Shown: one piece after another, positions 1-9,048 of the stretch
Layout: every line of letters begins with the position of its first letter
Position numbering within the stretch: position 1 is the stretch's first letter
DNA from: Alitta virens
Taxonomy: Eukaryota > Annelida > Polychaeta > Phyllodocida > Nereididae
DNA length: 64,000 nucleotides
Reading direction: 5' to 3'
NCBI GenBank assembly: GCA_932294295.1
Contig: OW028576.1
Location: 24,621,227-24,685,226, forward strand
The notes under the pieces: model-generated
The model's input: only the letters and a program-made list of their open reading frames with translations
What the model was told of the DNA's origin: nothing
Database searches by the model: none
Translations under genes and position numbers: made by a program

Positions 1-790
1 GGTCCTGCAGCACTCGAGCTAAATTACTTATACGGACCTCCACCTGCACTGTCTGTGGAAGACCGATTCCTCCTGACATTGGTCAAATTACGACTCCACT
101 CAGCAAATGCAGAACTGAGCATTCAGTTTGATATACCTGAGAAGCAGGTTAGCAATGTGTTCATCACAAGAATTAATTTTATGTATGTGCAGTGGGAAGA
201 GATAAACTGGTTGCCTTCAAGGGAACTGGTTCACTATTTTGCTCCAAGTGGATTCAGCGAGAAATTCCCCAACACTAGAGTGATTATAGATGGTACGGAA
301 TGCCCAATTAAGAAACCAAAGCAACCAGTGGCCCAGCAAGCGACTTTTTCCACCTACAAAAATCGCAACACAGTCAAAGTTTTAGTAGGTATCACTCCTG
401 CAGGACTTGTGTCCTATGTTTCACCAGCCTACGGTGGATCCACAAGTGACAGACAGATTTGCGAACGATCTGGTCTGGTGTGATCCGCTTGATGAAATTA
501 TGGCGGATAAAGGTTTTAATGTCGAGGACCTTTTCTTGCCATACCAAGTCCGCCTGAACATTCCGACTTTTGTTAAGAAAAGGAACAGACTCGCTGCGGA
601 AGACGTCAAGAAGGACCGCAAGATAGCCAGCAAGAGAGTACATGTGGAGCGGATTATCGGACTGGCCAAAACGTACAAGATTCTAACTCAGCCAATGAGT
701 CACATAGAGTCTTCCCTTGCATCAAGAATTATCAAAGTTGTATTTGTTCTCTGCAATTTTAGAAAATGGATCGTACCTGATGATGCCTGA
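1..790 (+). pseudogene. Harbinger/ISL2EU-type DDE transposase, 5'-truncated by window edge, frameshifted
   Basis: A DDE superfamily endonuclease (DDE_Tnp_4 type) that would cut and join transposon ends. Frame 1 is open from base 1, so the true start lies upstream; the GTG at 55 is not a start. A helix-turn-helix-like stretch (about 55-190) is followed by the RNase H-like core. Visible catalytic residues are D in IDGTE (289-291), D in GSTSDRQ (448-450) and E in HVERIIG (647-649). The family motif MADKGF lies between the second D and the E. Frame 1 stops at TGA 481-483 after ERSGLV, and the homologous protein resumes at once in frame 2 (from about 479), ending at TGA 788-790. This is a net one-base insertion (or two-base loss) near 465-481, so the copy cannot make full-length enzyme unless the break is a sequencing error. 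The motif order makes the family call strong; the sub-family is less certain. Confidence 0.85.
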
Positions 791-954
791 TGATAAGAAA
801 CATTACTTTTTTTATGACACTCTAGAGTTTATTTTCCTCCAAATGACAACAAGATATGTAATACACAATTTAAAAAAACATGTACGACAATATCTAATAG
901 ACCTTTAACGACTTCAATGGAGCACTTTCAAAAAAGTCGTCATGCTCTGAGCAT

Positions 955-1116
955 AAATCAGATGACATACAATGACTGCAAAGTAGACTAGTAGTTAAAT
1001 CTGATGAGATACAATGAGTACAAAGTAGAAGTACAAACTGACTAGCATTTTTGCTAATAAGTGAGATAAATCTGACATTATGCGATACAATGACTACAAA
1101 AGGAGTAGTTGGCTAG
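955..1116. repeat. Three imperfect direct repeats between the convergent genes
   Basis: Three related segments of about 40-49 bp start at 955, 997 and 1068. Each begins AAATC(A/T)GA, contains GATACAATGA or a one-base variant of it, then ACAAA, and ends in a CTAG-containing tail. They lie in the 3' spacer between the transposase stop (790) and the nuclease stop (1313). The rest of 791-1312 is A+T-rich with no coding signal. Confidence 0.6.
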
Positions 1117-1239
1117 TAAAATATGAAATGTATTGGGTAGACAAGTTTTCTATGTCACATCATAACATGTATTTTTGAATTCACATTGTAAAATATTATG
1201 TGTCTTAACAGGCACATAAAAAAATGATTTTGTAACAAT

Positions 1240-1245
1240 AATAAA
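1240..1245 (+). terminator. Possible polyadenylation signal for the transposase transcript
   Basis: AATAAA on the + strand, about 450 bp downstream of the transposase stop. The hexamer is frequent by chance in A+T-rich DNA, so this is only suggestive. Confidence 0.3.
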
Positions 1246-1295
1246 GTACTTATCAAACTGAACGTTGGACGGAATTTCCTTCATTTAAATTTAAG

Positions 1296-1301
1296 TTTAT
1301 T
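1296..1301 (-). terminator. Possible polyadenylation signal for the YqaJ gene
   Basis: AATAAA on the minus strand begins 11 bases beyond the TAA stop (1315-1313) of the SAP-SWIM-YqaJ gene. The transposase's candidate signal is only about 50 bp away, as expected for a compact convergent pair. Chance occurrence cannot be excluded. Confidence 0.4.
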
Positions 1302-1312
1302 GTTTTTAACCA

Positions 1313-2008
1313 TTACACAAAGTATCTATCATATGATTTAAATACAAACTTGCTTATAAGAGCTGATCTAAAGTATTGTTTGTAGAATGACTCCAAGTTC
1401 TTGACCATGGAAGTAATAAACTGGTCATCTCTGGCGATTTCAATGATTTTGAAGTCCACTAAGGTAAACACAATGAACAGGCATCTGGAGTAGTTGGTAC
1501 ACATGAGTTGTCCTTGTACTTGATAGTAATACTGATGGTCATGGCATAGCGTCATACCTTCGTCACCAAACTTTACATAAGGTACATTGGTTGGATTAAT
1601 CATCTTGTCATTGGCGGTAAAGGAACATTTCACCTCCAGGATGGTATTACTGTCTACCAGTCGGTCAGGAGAAGCCGCCAACCATGGATTTGTGGAATCC
1701 ACAAAAAGCCCACATTCAACAGTTTTGTGTCCAGTGATGCGCTCAAATGCCTCCACGGCAACCCTTTCATATTTAATGCCATGAGAAGTTGCCCTTGATG
1801 AAAAATGCTTTTTGTGTATGAAACTTCTGGCCAAAGCATGAAAGTTGGTTGCAGATGTAGCTTTGCAGATGCGGCCAAAATTGGATGATGTAAGCCGATG
1901 TTGTCGTTGCAGCATCCACTCCTTATTTTGTACTTGACCGAGTGTATTTTCTTCGATGCGAGTTTTTTCCTCCTTGGTAATTGATTCCAGCTGAAAAAAA
2001 TCATTCCT
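1313..2008 (-). other. Terminal exon carrying the YqaJ/lambda-exonuclease domain
   Basis: This 696-bp exon encodes the last 231 residues of the nuclease. The order E (GIKYE), D (ASPD), ExK (LEVK), then QxQGQ is that of phage lambda exonuclease and YqaJ proteins, which degrade or process double-stranded DNA ends. The open frame extends upstream to 2035 (MNAR...), but a phase-0 acceptor at 2010-2009 joins it cleanly to exon 5. The upstream residues are therefore probably intronic. Confidence 0.85.
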
Positions 2009-3916
2009 CTGAGCTTGAATCAATCTAGCATTCATTGTTTGATTATTATTAAGGTGATCTTAACAGACAAGTACCTTGTTATCCTGAAAGAAGCGGTCAT
2101 CACTTCTGCCAGCATAGTCATGCATAAAATTTGTTGTTATGGGATTTGCTGGAGGGTACAACATCTGTACGGGCATCTTTCGATCATCCTGAAAAGAAAG
2201 TATAGAATTATGCAAAGCACTGTTCAGCTTGACGCAGATGAATACTTAAAGTGTAGAGAGTGAGAAGATTTTTATTTATGTGACACGTGCACAAAAACAT
2301 CACATATACAAATTGAACAAGTACACCCAGCCCCATATGGGCATATCTGTCACAGTAATATACTGATTAAAGCCTTACATAAAAGCCATCTTTTGCCACA
2401 GCAGTAAACTTTCCAAATGCCTATTTACCGATAGTTAATTTTAAATTTTAAACAGCATACATATGTCTGATAACCAAAGCTTAAGTGCTGAAAATTTGAA
2501 CAACTGCATTGAATGATACTCACAACAAAACTTAATACTTTGTTCCGGAACAAATCTGGATAGCCAGTCATGTTCCTTCTCTGCACAGGCCGCGGATCGA
2601 ACTCCCATTCCTTTTTTCTGAGCATCGCCAGGTGGCTGGTCTTCATAGGGGAACCTTTGTAGGGCTTTGCATGGTGAAAGGTTTGAAGTCTCTAGAAAAA
2701 TATTTTTTGTGTGTTAGTCATGATTTTGCTTAATCCCGAAATAGATTTTATTCTTATTTGGAGCTGCTTTTATTCATTTACCAATATGTTCCGTAAGAAT
2801 ATCACAACTTACTTGTGTGCAGGTCTGTTCTGTCAGCATATCACCAGTAGAGGAAAATATCATTAATCCATAGAGTAAGGTAGCAATATGTTTGCAATGC
2901 CCAGATGGTCCCTCTCCTGCAGTGCATGTACACTGACATTCCTCAATGACTCCAAATGCATCAATTCTGATATCAACTGTATAAGAGGTAGACTTGGGGT
3001 ATTCGGACCACACTTGTCCTTTCAAAAATGAAGTGGTACCCTGCTTTGTTTGACGCACATACCGAATGTATCTGAAACTGAGTTATACAATTTATTGTAT
3101 AGATATAAACAAAGTAAAAATTCTTTTAGTTAATGTGATTGGTGTAAAATTATCAACACACCAGTTATACAAATGTGAAATAGGTATTTATGTCCATATT
3201 AAGCAAACAACAAGATTATGGAGAACTGCAGAATTACCTTTCTTCATACATGTCTTTGCACTTCTCTTCAAATTCTTTTTCGTTGGATTGAAGATATTCT
3301 TGTATTCTCTTCATGAGAACATTTGGAATTTTTGTGCCATTGTGTACATCAGTAAATAATTCTGGACCTGGCACTGTCATCCAAAATTCTCTGGCCTTTT
3401 CCCCCACTTTCTCAGAAATGCCCATCTTGTCCAGTGTCTCCAGTCTGTGTATAATAATATAAAAAATTCTTAGAAATCCATATTAAGTAATTTTATAAGT
3501 ATTTCACAGGTTTCAGACTGTGCAGTGTACAGTACATGCAGCACCCATAATAAATGCATGATGAAATATTGATATCCATGCATGCTGTGTATTGTCATGA
3601 TGCAAAACCACATGTCAATAACAATTAATAAATAAATATAGATATACATTTTTACTAGAATTTAAAGACAATAAAACACGTACAATGACCATACTATTGT
3701 AAATCTATTTTGTGCAATGATGTTAAATTTCGATTGTTGATGTCATGTGTTATGTGAGTACACACCTGTTGTTTATCTTAGTTCATAGCCATAGGCCTAC
3801 ACAGTTTTTATTTACCTTGTAATCAAATCTTTCTTTCTTCCTGACGTGTATTTTCCCCTGCTCTTAAGCTCTGCTATCAGTTCGAAACACTTCCACTCGG
3901 TGTATTTAGTTGTCAT
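1313..3916 (-). CDS. SAP - SWIM zinc finger - YqaJ-type nuclease, six exons, apparently intact
   Basis: Hand-spliced minus-strand model with exons 3916-3816, 3444-3238, 3071-2813, 2691-2524, 2188-2075 and 2008-1313. Every intron is GT..AG (371, 166, 121, 335 and 66 bp). Exon phases agree throughout, and the joined frame is 1545 bp (514 residues plus TAA) with no internal stop. Exon 1 encodes a SAP-like helix pair (LKSRGKYTSGRKKDLITR). Exon 3 carries the SWIM finger, CxC then CxH (about residues 148-164). Exon 6 carries a lambda-exonuclease/YqaJ core: W and R in the EWxxxR..R motif (about 314-321), E364 in GIKYE, D398 in ASPD, E408 and K410 in LEVKC, and QVQGQ near 446-450, so the PD-(D/E)XK residues are all present. 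Predicted role: DNA-binding nuclease acting in transposition or recombination. Such genes also occur free-standing in invertebrates. The ATG at 3916 is the first in-frame start before the SAP motif. The weakest splice site is the last acceptor (AG 2010-2009), which has a poor pyrimidine tract. Confidence 0.8.
2813..3071 (-). other. Exon carrying the SWIM zinc finger
   Basis: Exon 3 of the nuclease gene has the acceptor AG at 3073-3072 and the donor GTAAGT from 2812. It encodes the CxCx(9)CxH zinc ligand pattern followed by a hydrophobic helix (IATLLYGL). That arrangement is typical of SWIM domains, which bind DNA or protein partners in transposase-related proteins. Confidence 0.75.
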
Positions 3917-4103
3917 TGTGTTTGGTCAAAGGTTACTTGAAAAAACGAACACAACACTGCAGCTACACAAGTTTGTTTACATACGTTCTACACTCGAGCG
4001 ATAATGCGCACGGTAGGATCGGTCGCAGCGCCTCCCCGCGGAAATTTCGCGTGACAACCTCATTGTTTGATATCAAGTGTTGCTATAATTCTCATTGTCA
4101 AAA

Positions 4104-4266
4104 TTTAATATCACGGATACCACTTATTTCTTTCCTACTGAGTTTCAGGCTTCCTATGAAGTTTTGCACATTTCTTATATTATTTCGATTAATAAGAAAT
4201 ATGCCAAACTTCATAGGCAACCAGAAACTCAGTTTGGAAGAAATAAGTCATGTGAGGGATATTAAA
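4104..4266. repeat. Foldback inverted repeat, 74-bp arms and 15-bp loop
   Basis: The left arm 4104-4177 pairs with the reverse complement of 4193-4266. I count 60 of 74 positions matching. The outer ends are TTTAATATC/GATATTAAA, and the loop is 4178-4192. Length and shape fit a small foldback or MITE-like element, or a transcribed hairpin. The open frame over 3910-4269 runs through it and has no protein-like features. Confidence 0.75.
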
Positions 4267-5079
4267 TAGGTATCACTGTAGACACGTTTTTAGAACGGGA
4301 CCTTCACATATAAACTGTATTGACAAAAAACTAAAACTAAAATGTACTACAGGGTTCAAAGCCACCTAAATTATGCAATTAGTACCAAGGGATCAATGTT
4401 GAAAGATAGACACGTAAAGCAGATAAGAAAAAAATAAAAATATATCTTTTAGATTGATTTTTAACATTGGAAGAAGAGTAAGACTATCTGAAATTTATAA
4501 AAAAGCTAATATACTGAAGGTTGAAGATCTAACTAAACCATCAGTCCCGAACATTTTCTACAAATATACTAACGGAACGCTACCATAACGAATCAGTAAT
4601 CTATTTGAAATATCAGATAATTTTTTTTATAACTGTGTTCTTGTGCCTATGTAATGATGCTTTGGTTTTATATGCTCTGTCAATGGTTTTAACTTAACTT
4701 CATGCTATTTATTTTATTTGTCATCTCACTGCTCATTGTACTTTTCATTTGATCATTTCATGACAGCAAAAAGTTTTACTTATGTTTACTGTTTTATTCC
4801 TGTCTGACTGTAGATAAACTTTATCTTATATTATTTTATCCTAATGACTTGAGCATCATGTATGACCTGATACACTGTAGAAATGCTTTGTCATGATTGA
4901 GTGTAAGATATGACATGGTTATGCACAATCTAGGAATGCATGGATCGGTTCAGTCGTGTAAATGTTGAAGTACCTTTGATTGTATTATCATTATGAAAAA
5001 AAATAGATCAACCAAAATTAATGAATGTATGAACACCAAATACCCAATATTAACGAAATAAAGACTATTAATATAACTA
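4267..5079. other. A+T-rich spacer, nothing recognised
   Basis: No credible coding frame, RNA gene or clear repeat is visible. The stretch is A+T-rich with scattered homopolymers. Confidence 0.6.
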
Positions 5080-5107
5080 CACTACAAATCAAAAGTATTT
5101 AGACACC
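5080..5107. repeat. Putative Tc1-type terminal inverted repeat (single arm)
   Basis: The order ACTACAAATC-AAAAGTATTT-AGACACC resembles the outer ends of many Tc1-like elements (AAAAGTATTTGGACACC). It sits at the expected distance downstream of the transposase. The other arm was not found. Confidence 0.5.
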
Positions 5108-5228
5108 TTCAGATTTTATTAATATGCTTCCATTAAAACTTAGTATTACTACTTACTGTAGTTGCCAAAAACACCAGATAGAAAGACAGAGTCTGTCTTC
5201 TATGTTTATTAGAACAATAAATATGTCA

Positions 5229-6122
5229 AACTTTACATTCATCAAAGTAGCCACCTCTGGCATCTATAAAAGCAGAACCAATTTGAGGCATTCTTTCAAT
5301 GAGGGACATTAAATACTGTTCTGAGAGTTCATTCCTGCTTTGTTGAAGAAGTGTCCAGAGGTGTGCACAACTGGTCGGTTGCTTTGCCTTCACTTTTTGA
5401 TCCATTTCACCCCAAACCAGTTCAATGGGATTTATACTGGGGACTGTGCTGGCCAATTCATGATTTCCAGTCTTCCTTCTCATTCTTTCTTCTTCAGGTA
5501 GTTCTAATAAAGGTGGGAGGTGCATTTTGGGTAATTGTCTTGAAGAATGAATCCTTGGCCAATGATTAGTTTGCCAGATGGAAGAGCATGTCGATGGAGG
5601 ATGCTGTGATAGCCCTTCTGGTTGAGAATGCCATTCACTCTATGCAGATCTCCAACTCTTGATCCAGCAAAACACCCCCAAACCATTGCACTACCTCCCA
5701 AATGTTTCACTGTACTAGTTGTACACTCTGGCAACATCCTTCCTCCATAGATGTCAAACTTCGACTCATCGGACCATAAAACCTTGAACCAGTCCTCTAC
5801 TGTCCAGTTCCCATGTTTTTTTTTGCCCAATGAAGTCTCTTTTTCTTATTCACAGGACTAGCAAAGGTTTTCTCGCTGAAATGCAGTCTTTTAGGCCAGC
5901 TTCCCTCAGTCTTCTTTGCACAGTTGAGGTAGACACTTTTACATTGTGGATCTCGTTGACTTTGGCTTGTATTTGCGGTGCACAGAGTCGTTTGTCAAGC
6001 AAGCTGGTCACACAAATATACTTCACTGGTGCTGGAGTTGTTGATTGGGGCCTACCACTTCTTCTGTTTTGATTTGTGCCAATATCCTCAATTCTCTTCA
6101 CTATGAAAGCTACAGTGCTCAC
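5229..6122 (-). pseudogene. Tc1-like (DDE) transposase pseudogene
   Basis: The cut-and-paste transposase is recognisable across three frames. The N-terminal part (from 6122) keeps the end of the DNA-binding region (TVAFIVKRI, the GRPQSTT hinge, TVQRRLREAGL). A frameshift near 5850-5860 follows RKPLL. The catalytic core then reads WSDESKF (first D at 5770-5768), TVKHLGGSAMVWGCF and QDN (second D at 5539-5537). In-frame stops follow at TAG 5506-5504 and TGA 5482-5480, then a second frameshift near 5436-5440 before NPIELVWGEMDQKV (catalytic E at 5423-5421). The first helix-turn-helix is missing upstream of 6122, where the frame is broken by a TAA. Counting through the breaks gives 38 residues between the second D and the E. 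It is inactive. Confidence 0.9.
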
Positions 6123-6833
6123 AGTATATCTTTAATAAGGTTTCCAGGCTCACTTGCTGCAAGCTAGCCCTGTTTATTTAAGGCTAAATCAATCATGTTC
6201 AACACAGCATACTGGGATTTTAAATGTCAAATCTATATCATGTGTATGTCACACCATCCATAATCTGTTACACCTACATTAGATCACCATGCCCATATAT
6301 TTCCAATTCTAGTTTTGTCACTCCACAGAAAGCAGTGCCAGAAAGCTTTCTTTGTGTCTGTGTGCTTGATGCCTTTCAATACACTGGTCTACAAGCAAAA
6401 TGCTTCCGGAATAAAGTAATAAAACTTTACCAAATTTAGGTCATTTAAGTCAAAAGTGCTAATTGGCTGTAGTTTTCAAGATACAGCAGTCAACATTTTA
6501 ATTCTATGCAAATTAATGAGAGAATGGGTATTAATTGAAAGGAAATGTTTGTCTCTGGGCTATCAGTTGTACCTCAAAACACTGTCTGCACATTAGAATA
6601 CATTCATCTTGGCCAGAGTTTTGACAGAACATGCTCTTTTTGACATATATGTGTCTTGGAAGCAGACAAAATGCATGCATGTTGCGACATTTCATGAGCA
6701 TTGGCACACATTTATCTATGCTTCTCAAGTTACATGTAGCAGCTTGTAAACATTATCAGTGCCTGATATTTCTAGGGAACTTTCTCAAGTTTTTGAACTC
6801 AGGATGCAGAGATGCCTGGAAACTGTGTAAACA
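6123..6833. other. Spacer, nothing recognised
   Basis: Only short unrelated open frames are present on both strands. No match to the Tc1 terminus or to a known RNA gene is visible. Confidence 0.5.
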
Positions 6834-7576
6834 ATGCAAATAACTTGTCATATTTGTGGTGAGGTAACCTTTGCATCGCGAAAGCGCAGTATAACTGCAG
6901 TGGTAAAAAAAGCATACCACCTTTATTTTGGCTGCAAAATAGGGGATCAAGACAAGAGTTGGGCCCTACATTATTGTTGTAACACATGTCAAGGTCAGCT
7001 GACCCAGACTTTAGGCCACCATATTCCGCTCCTGAACCTCATATCACAGAATGAACTAAATAACCTGGTCAATGATTTGGAACTGTCTAAGAGTAAAGCA
7101 GAGCTGTGGGGCTCCAGACTACAACAGTGGAACCTCTTTGAGAGTAATGTCCGGATCTCCATTTTCCGTGATCGCCAAAAGGATCTGGTTCAGTTTTTCT
7201 TAATGGAAGGTGATTTGGTTTACTGCAATGGTATCAATGGCTTGATGGCAGCCCTAAACATCACTTATGATCCAAATGAATGGAGATTGTTCATAAACCA
7301 GTCTAAAAGCTGTTCTAATGCACAATGGCAATGTTTTGCCATCTGTTCCAGTTATATGATGGTGGATGTACAAAGTACTGCGGTTTTCTCTGTGAACCGG
7401 ACAGCCGAGCCATGGATTCCCATGATGTTAAGAAAGACTGGCCACTAGGAAAGTCACGGCAGCCAGGAAAGAAAAATGCCCAACATCCCACCCTTATTGA
7501 CACCCACACACTTTTGTTACCACCTTCACATAATAAGCGGGCCCTAATGAAGAACTTTGTAAAAATATCTCTATGA
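6834..7576 (+). pseudogene. Broken copy of an unnamed multi-copy invertebrate protein family
   Basis: I recognise the pattern from uncharacterised proteins repeated in many invertebrate genomes, but cannot name a function. Frame 3 (6834 to about 7304) has a cysteine-bearing start (CHICGEVT, KRSITAVVKKAY, FGCKIGDQDKSWA, CCNTC), then LSKSKAELWGSRLQQWNL and DPNEWRLFI. At about 7305 the homology shifts to frame 1 (KAVLMHNGNVLPSVPV). After an apparent internal loss near 7355 it shifts to frame 2 (GGCTKYCGFLCEPDSR, KKDWPLGKSRQPG, LLLPPSHNKRALMKNFVK), ending at TGA 7574-7576. There are at least two frame changes and an internal deletion, so it is a relic. The cysteine pairs suggest zinc binding (inference). 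The family is probably spread by a mobile element, but no element ends are visible. Confidence 0.6.
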
Positions 7577-7805
7577 AAAATTTGAATGACTAGGTGAAAC
7601 GAAAGTTAAGGAAGGCATCTTTGTCGGTCCACAGATCTGATAACGTCTTAAAGATGATACTTTTGATCGTCTGTTGCATAGGAAAGAAAATAAAGCTTAG
7701 AAAGCCTTTCAGTCAGTGGCAACAGAGTTTCTGAGAAACAACAAGGTAGGATTTCGCAAATGTTATCTCTGAAGTAGATAATTTCCAAATTGTTAGTGAA
7801 TCAAG
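7577..7805. other. Spacer, nothing recognised
   Basis: A short non-coding gap between the protein relic and the microsatellite. No feature seen. Confidence 0.4.
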
Positions 7806-8155
7806 CTATTGGAGGTCTATTTTCTATTTTTCTTTCTATCTTAATATCTATCTTTCGATCTAATTGTTCTATCTTTCTATCTATCTTTTTATCTGGCTAT
7901 CTTACCTTTGTTTCTATCTTGCTTTCAATATATTTTTTTCTTTCTTTTTCTTTTGTTCTATCTATAAACATATTAGTCAGTCAGTAAGTCGCTGATGCAC
8001 AATCTATCTATTTATCTAACCATCTAACCATCTATCTATCTATCTATCTATCTATCTGTCTAATTATGTATATGTCTATCTGTGTATCTATCTATCTATC
8101 TATCTATCTGTCTATCTATCTACCTATCTGTCTATCGATGTATCTATCTATCTGT
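7806..8155. repeat. TATC/ATCT tetranucleotide microsatellite, degenerate then purer
   Basis: 7806-7985 is a degenerate run of TATC/TTTC-type words. From about 8010 to 8155 it becomes mostly perfect ATCT repeats with occasional CTGT or CTAC variants. The open frame at 7790-7987 (Ser/Ile/Phe-rich) is a by-product of this repeat and not a gene. Confidence 0.9.
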
Positions 8156-8625
8156 CATATATAGTTGCCTGTTTTGAGAACTTCATCAGTGATGCCACAA
8201 AATGGCATGGATAGCTAACTTGAAATGGCCACCTAAGGAAAACTATTGCAAAGAAATACTAGAATTGCACAGGCTACTGAATGTATGAGCAAGCAGGAGT
8301 GACTAGAAATGTTACAAAAGTATGGACGTTGACCAGCTTATATTATTCCCATTGGGTTTCCATTACCACCTTAGGTATAAAAGGGAATTTTGGCAGCAAC
8401 CTCTAAATATTCTTCAATTTTTACAAAATTTGAGCAATATGTTTAGTTGGTCAGAAACAGGGGCAGTCTCGTGAAGCAGCAAAAGTAACAAATATTTTCT
8501 TGGACCACACTTTTCTCCATAGTAGACACTTATAATATATAATTACCTAGTTCTGGCATATGCAATGGATGAACAAAAAATGTAGCTTATATGATTACTT
8601 AAGTACCAAGATAGGGCCAAAGGAA
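8156..8625. other. Spacer, nothing recognised
   Basis: No coding frame, RNA gene or repeat that I can support. Confidence 0.4.
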
Positions 8626-8760
8626 TGCCGGCGCCTCAGGCTATGAGATCAAAGGATCCCTGCAGGTGCCGCAGGCTACCAGCCTCTGATCCTGCAGGGC
8701 CCTCCGGCTATAAGCATTTATGTCCAAACGCTGACAGGTGTTAAGGCCCTCAGGCGTTAG
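8626..8760. repeat. G+C-rich island with hairpin and four related short motifs
   Basis: This patch is markedly richer in G+C than its surroundings. Inside it, 8658-8666 (CCCTGCAGG) and 8691-8699 (CCTGCAGGG) are a perfect inverted repeat. It encloses a second 5-bp stem, AGGCT-ACC-AGCCT, giving a nested hairpin of 42 bp. Variants of a (C/G)CTCAGGCTA motif appear near 8634, 8669, 8701 and 8747. I see no convincing pol III A/B boxes, so a SINE call is not supported. Its origin is unknown. Confidence 0.55.
8658..8699. repeat. Nested perfect hairpin
   Basis: The outer arms are 9 bp and perfect. The inner arms are 5 bp with a 3-base loop. Each outer arm itself contains the palindrome CCTGCAGG. Confidence 0.7.
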
Positions 8761-8873
8761 TGGTTGAGATGACGTTCAGTATACGTCCAGCATCTCCAAG
8801 AAAACCCCCAGGCCAAATGTAATGATGTACAAATAAATATTTAAAGACGGGTTGTTAAGAGTGAATTGCTTTT

Positions 8874-8914
8874 TCATTCAATTCAATTCAATTCAATTCA
8901 ATTCAATTCAATTA
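8874..8914. repeat. (ATTCA)n pentanucleotide microsatellite
   Basis: About eight uninterrupted ATTCA units. Such a run can mark the 3' tail of a short retroposon, but no body upstream could be defined. Confidence 0.9.
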
Positions 8915-9048
8915 TGATAACCAAATACTGTTATTAAACAATGATGACAGGCTTGTGCCAGTGTATTTTTCATTGTTTAAATGGAAAAGTTGTCCAAAGC
9001 TCACTTGTAAGGTGCATTTGTTTTTTTTGACTTGTGTGTCTTTATAAT

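Larger units (their letters stand above)
1..3916. mobile_element. Probable ISL2EU-type DNA transposon, left end outside the window
   Basis: Two convergent coding units lie back to back: a DDE_Tnp_4 transposase on the + strand and a spliced SWIM/YqaJ nuclease gene on the minus strand. Their stop codons are about 520 bp apart. From memory of the family, ISL2EU elements (related to Harbinger/IS5) encode such a transposase together with a YqaJ-like nuclease, which is why I group them. I could not locate terminal inverted repeats or a target site duplication: the left end is beyond base 1, and no right end is obvious between 3917 and 4100. The assignment rests on gene content only. Two unrelated neighbours remain possible. 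Confidence 0.55.
5080..6122 (-). mobile_element. Decayed Tc1-type transposon, one terminus recognisable
   Basis: A broken Tc1-like transposase lies on the minus strand. About 110 bp beyond its C-terminal end is a sequence resembling Tc1 termini (ACTACAAATC, then AAAAGTATTT and AGACACC, 5080-5107). I found no matching inverted copy on the N-terminal side (6123-6500), so that end is deleted or too diverged. The element is a relic and cannot transpose on its own. Confidence 0.7.

Noticed and set aside
392..678. Minus-strand frames opposite the transposase
   Set aside because: They are antisense shadows of the transposase coding sequence.
1587..2004. Frames overlapping the YqaJ exon
   Set aside because: Shadows of the nuclease exon; the frame with the intact PD-(D/E)XK motifs is the coding one.
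2009..2035. ATG at 2035 as an independent start for the YqaJ protein
   Set aside because: A phase-matched splice acceptor at 2010-2009 joins exon 6 to five upstream exons with SAP and SWIM domains, which explains the reading frame better.
3066..3359. 97-codon + strand frame
   Set aside because: It overlaps exon 2 and intron 2 of the better supported minus-strand nuclease gene and has low-complexity hydrophobic content.
3910..4269. 119-codon + strand frame
   Set aside because: It runs through the nuclease start region and the foldback, and no protein family features are visible.
7790..7987. 65-codon Ser/Ile/Phe-rich frame resembling a membrane peptide
   Set aside because: It is a translation of the TATC/TTTC microsatellite.
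8626..8914. tRNA-derived SINE ending in (ATTCA)n
   Set aside because: No credible A and B boxes or tRNA fold could be found, so only the hairpin and microsatellite are reported.
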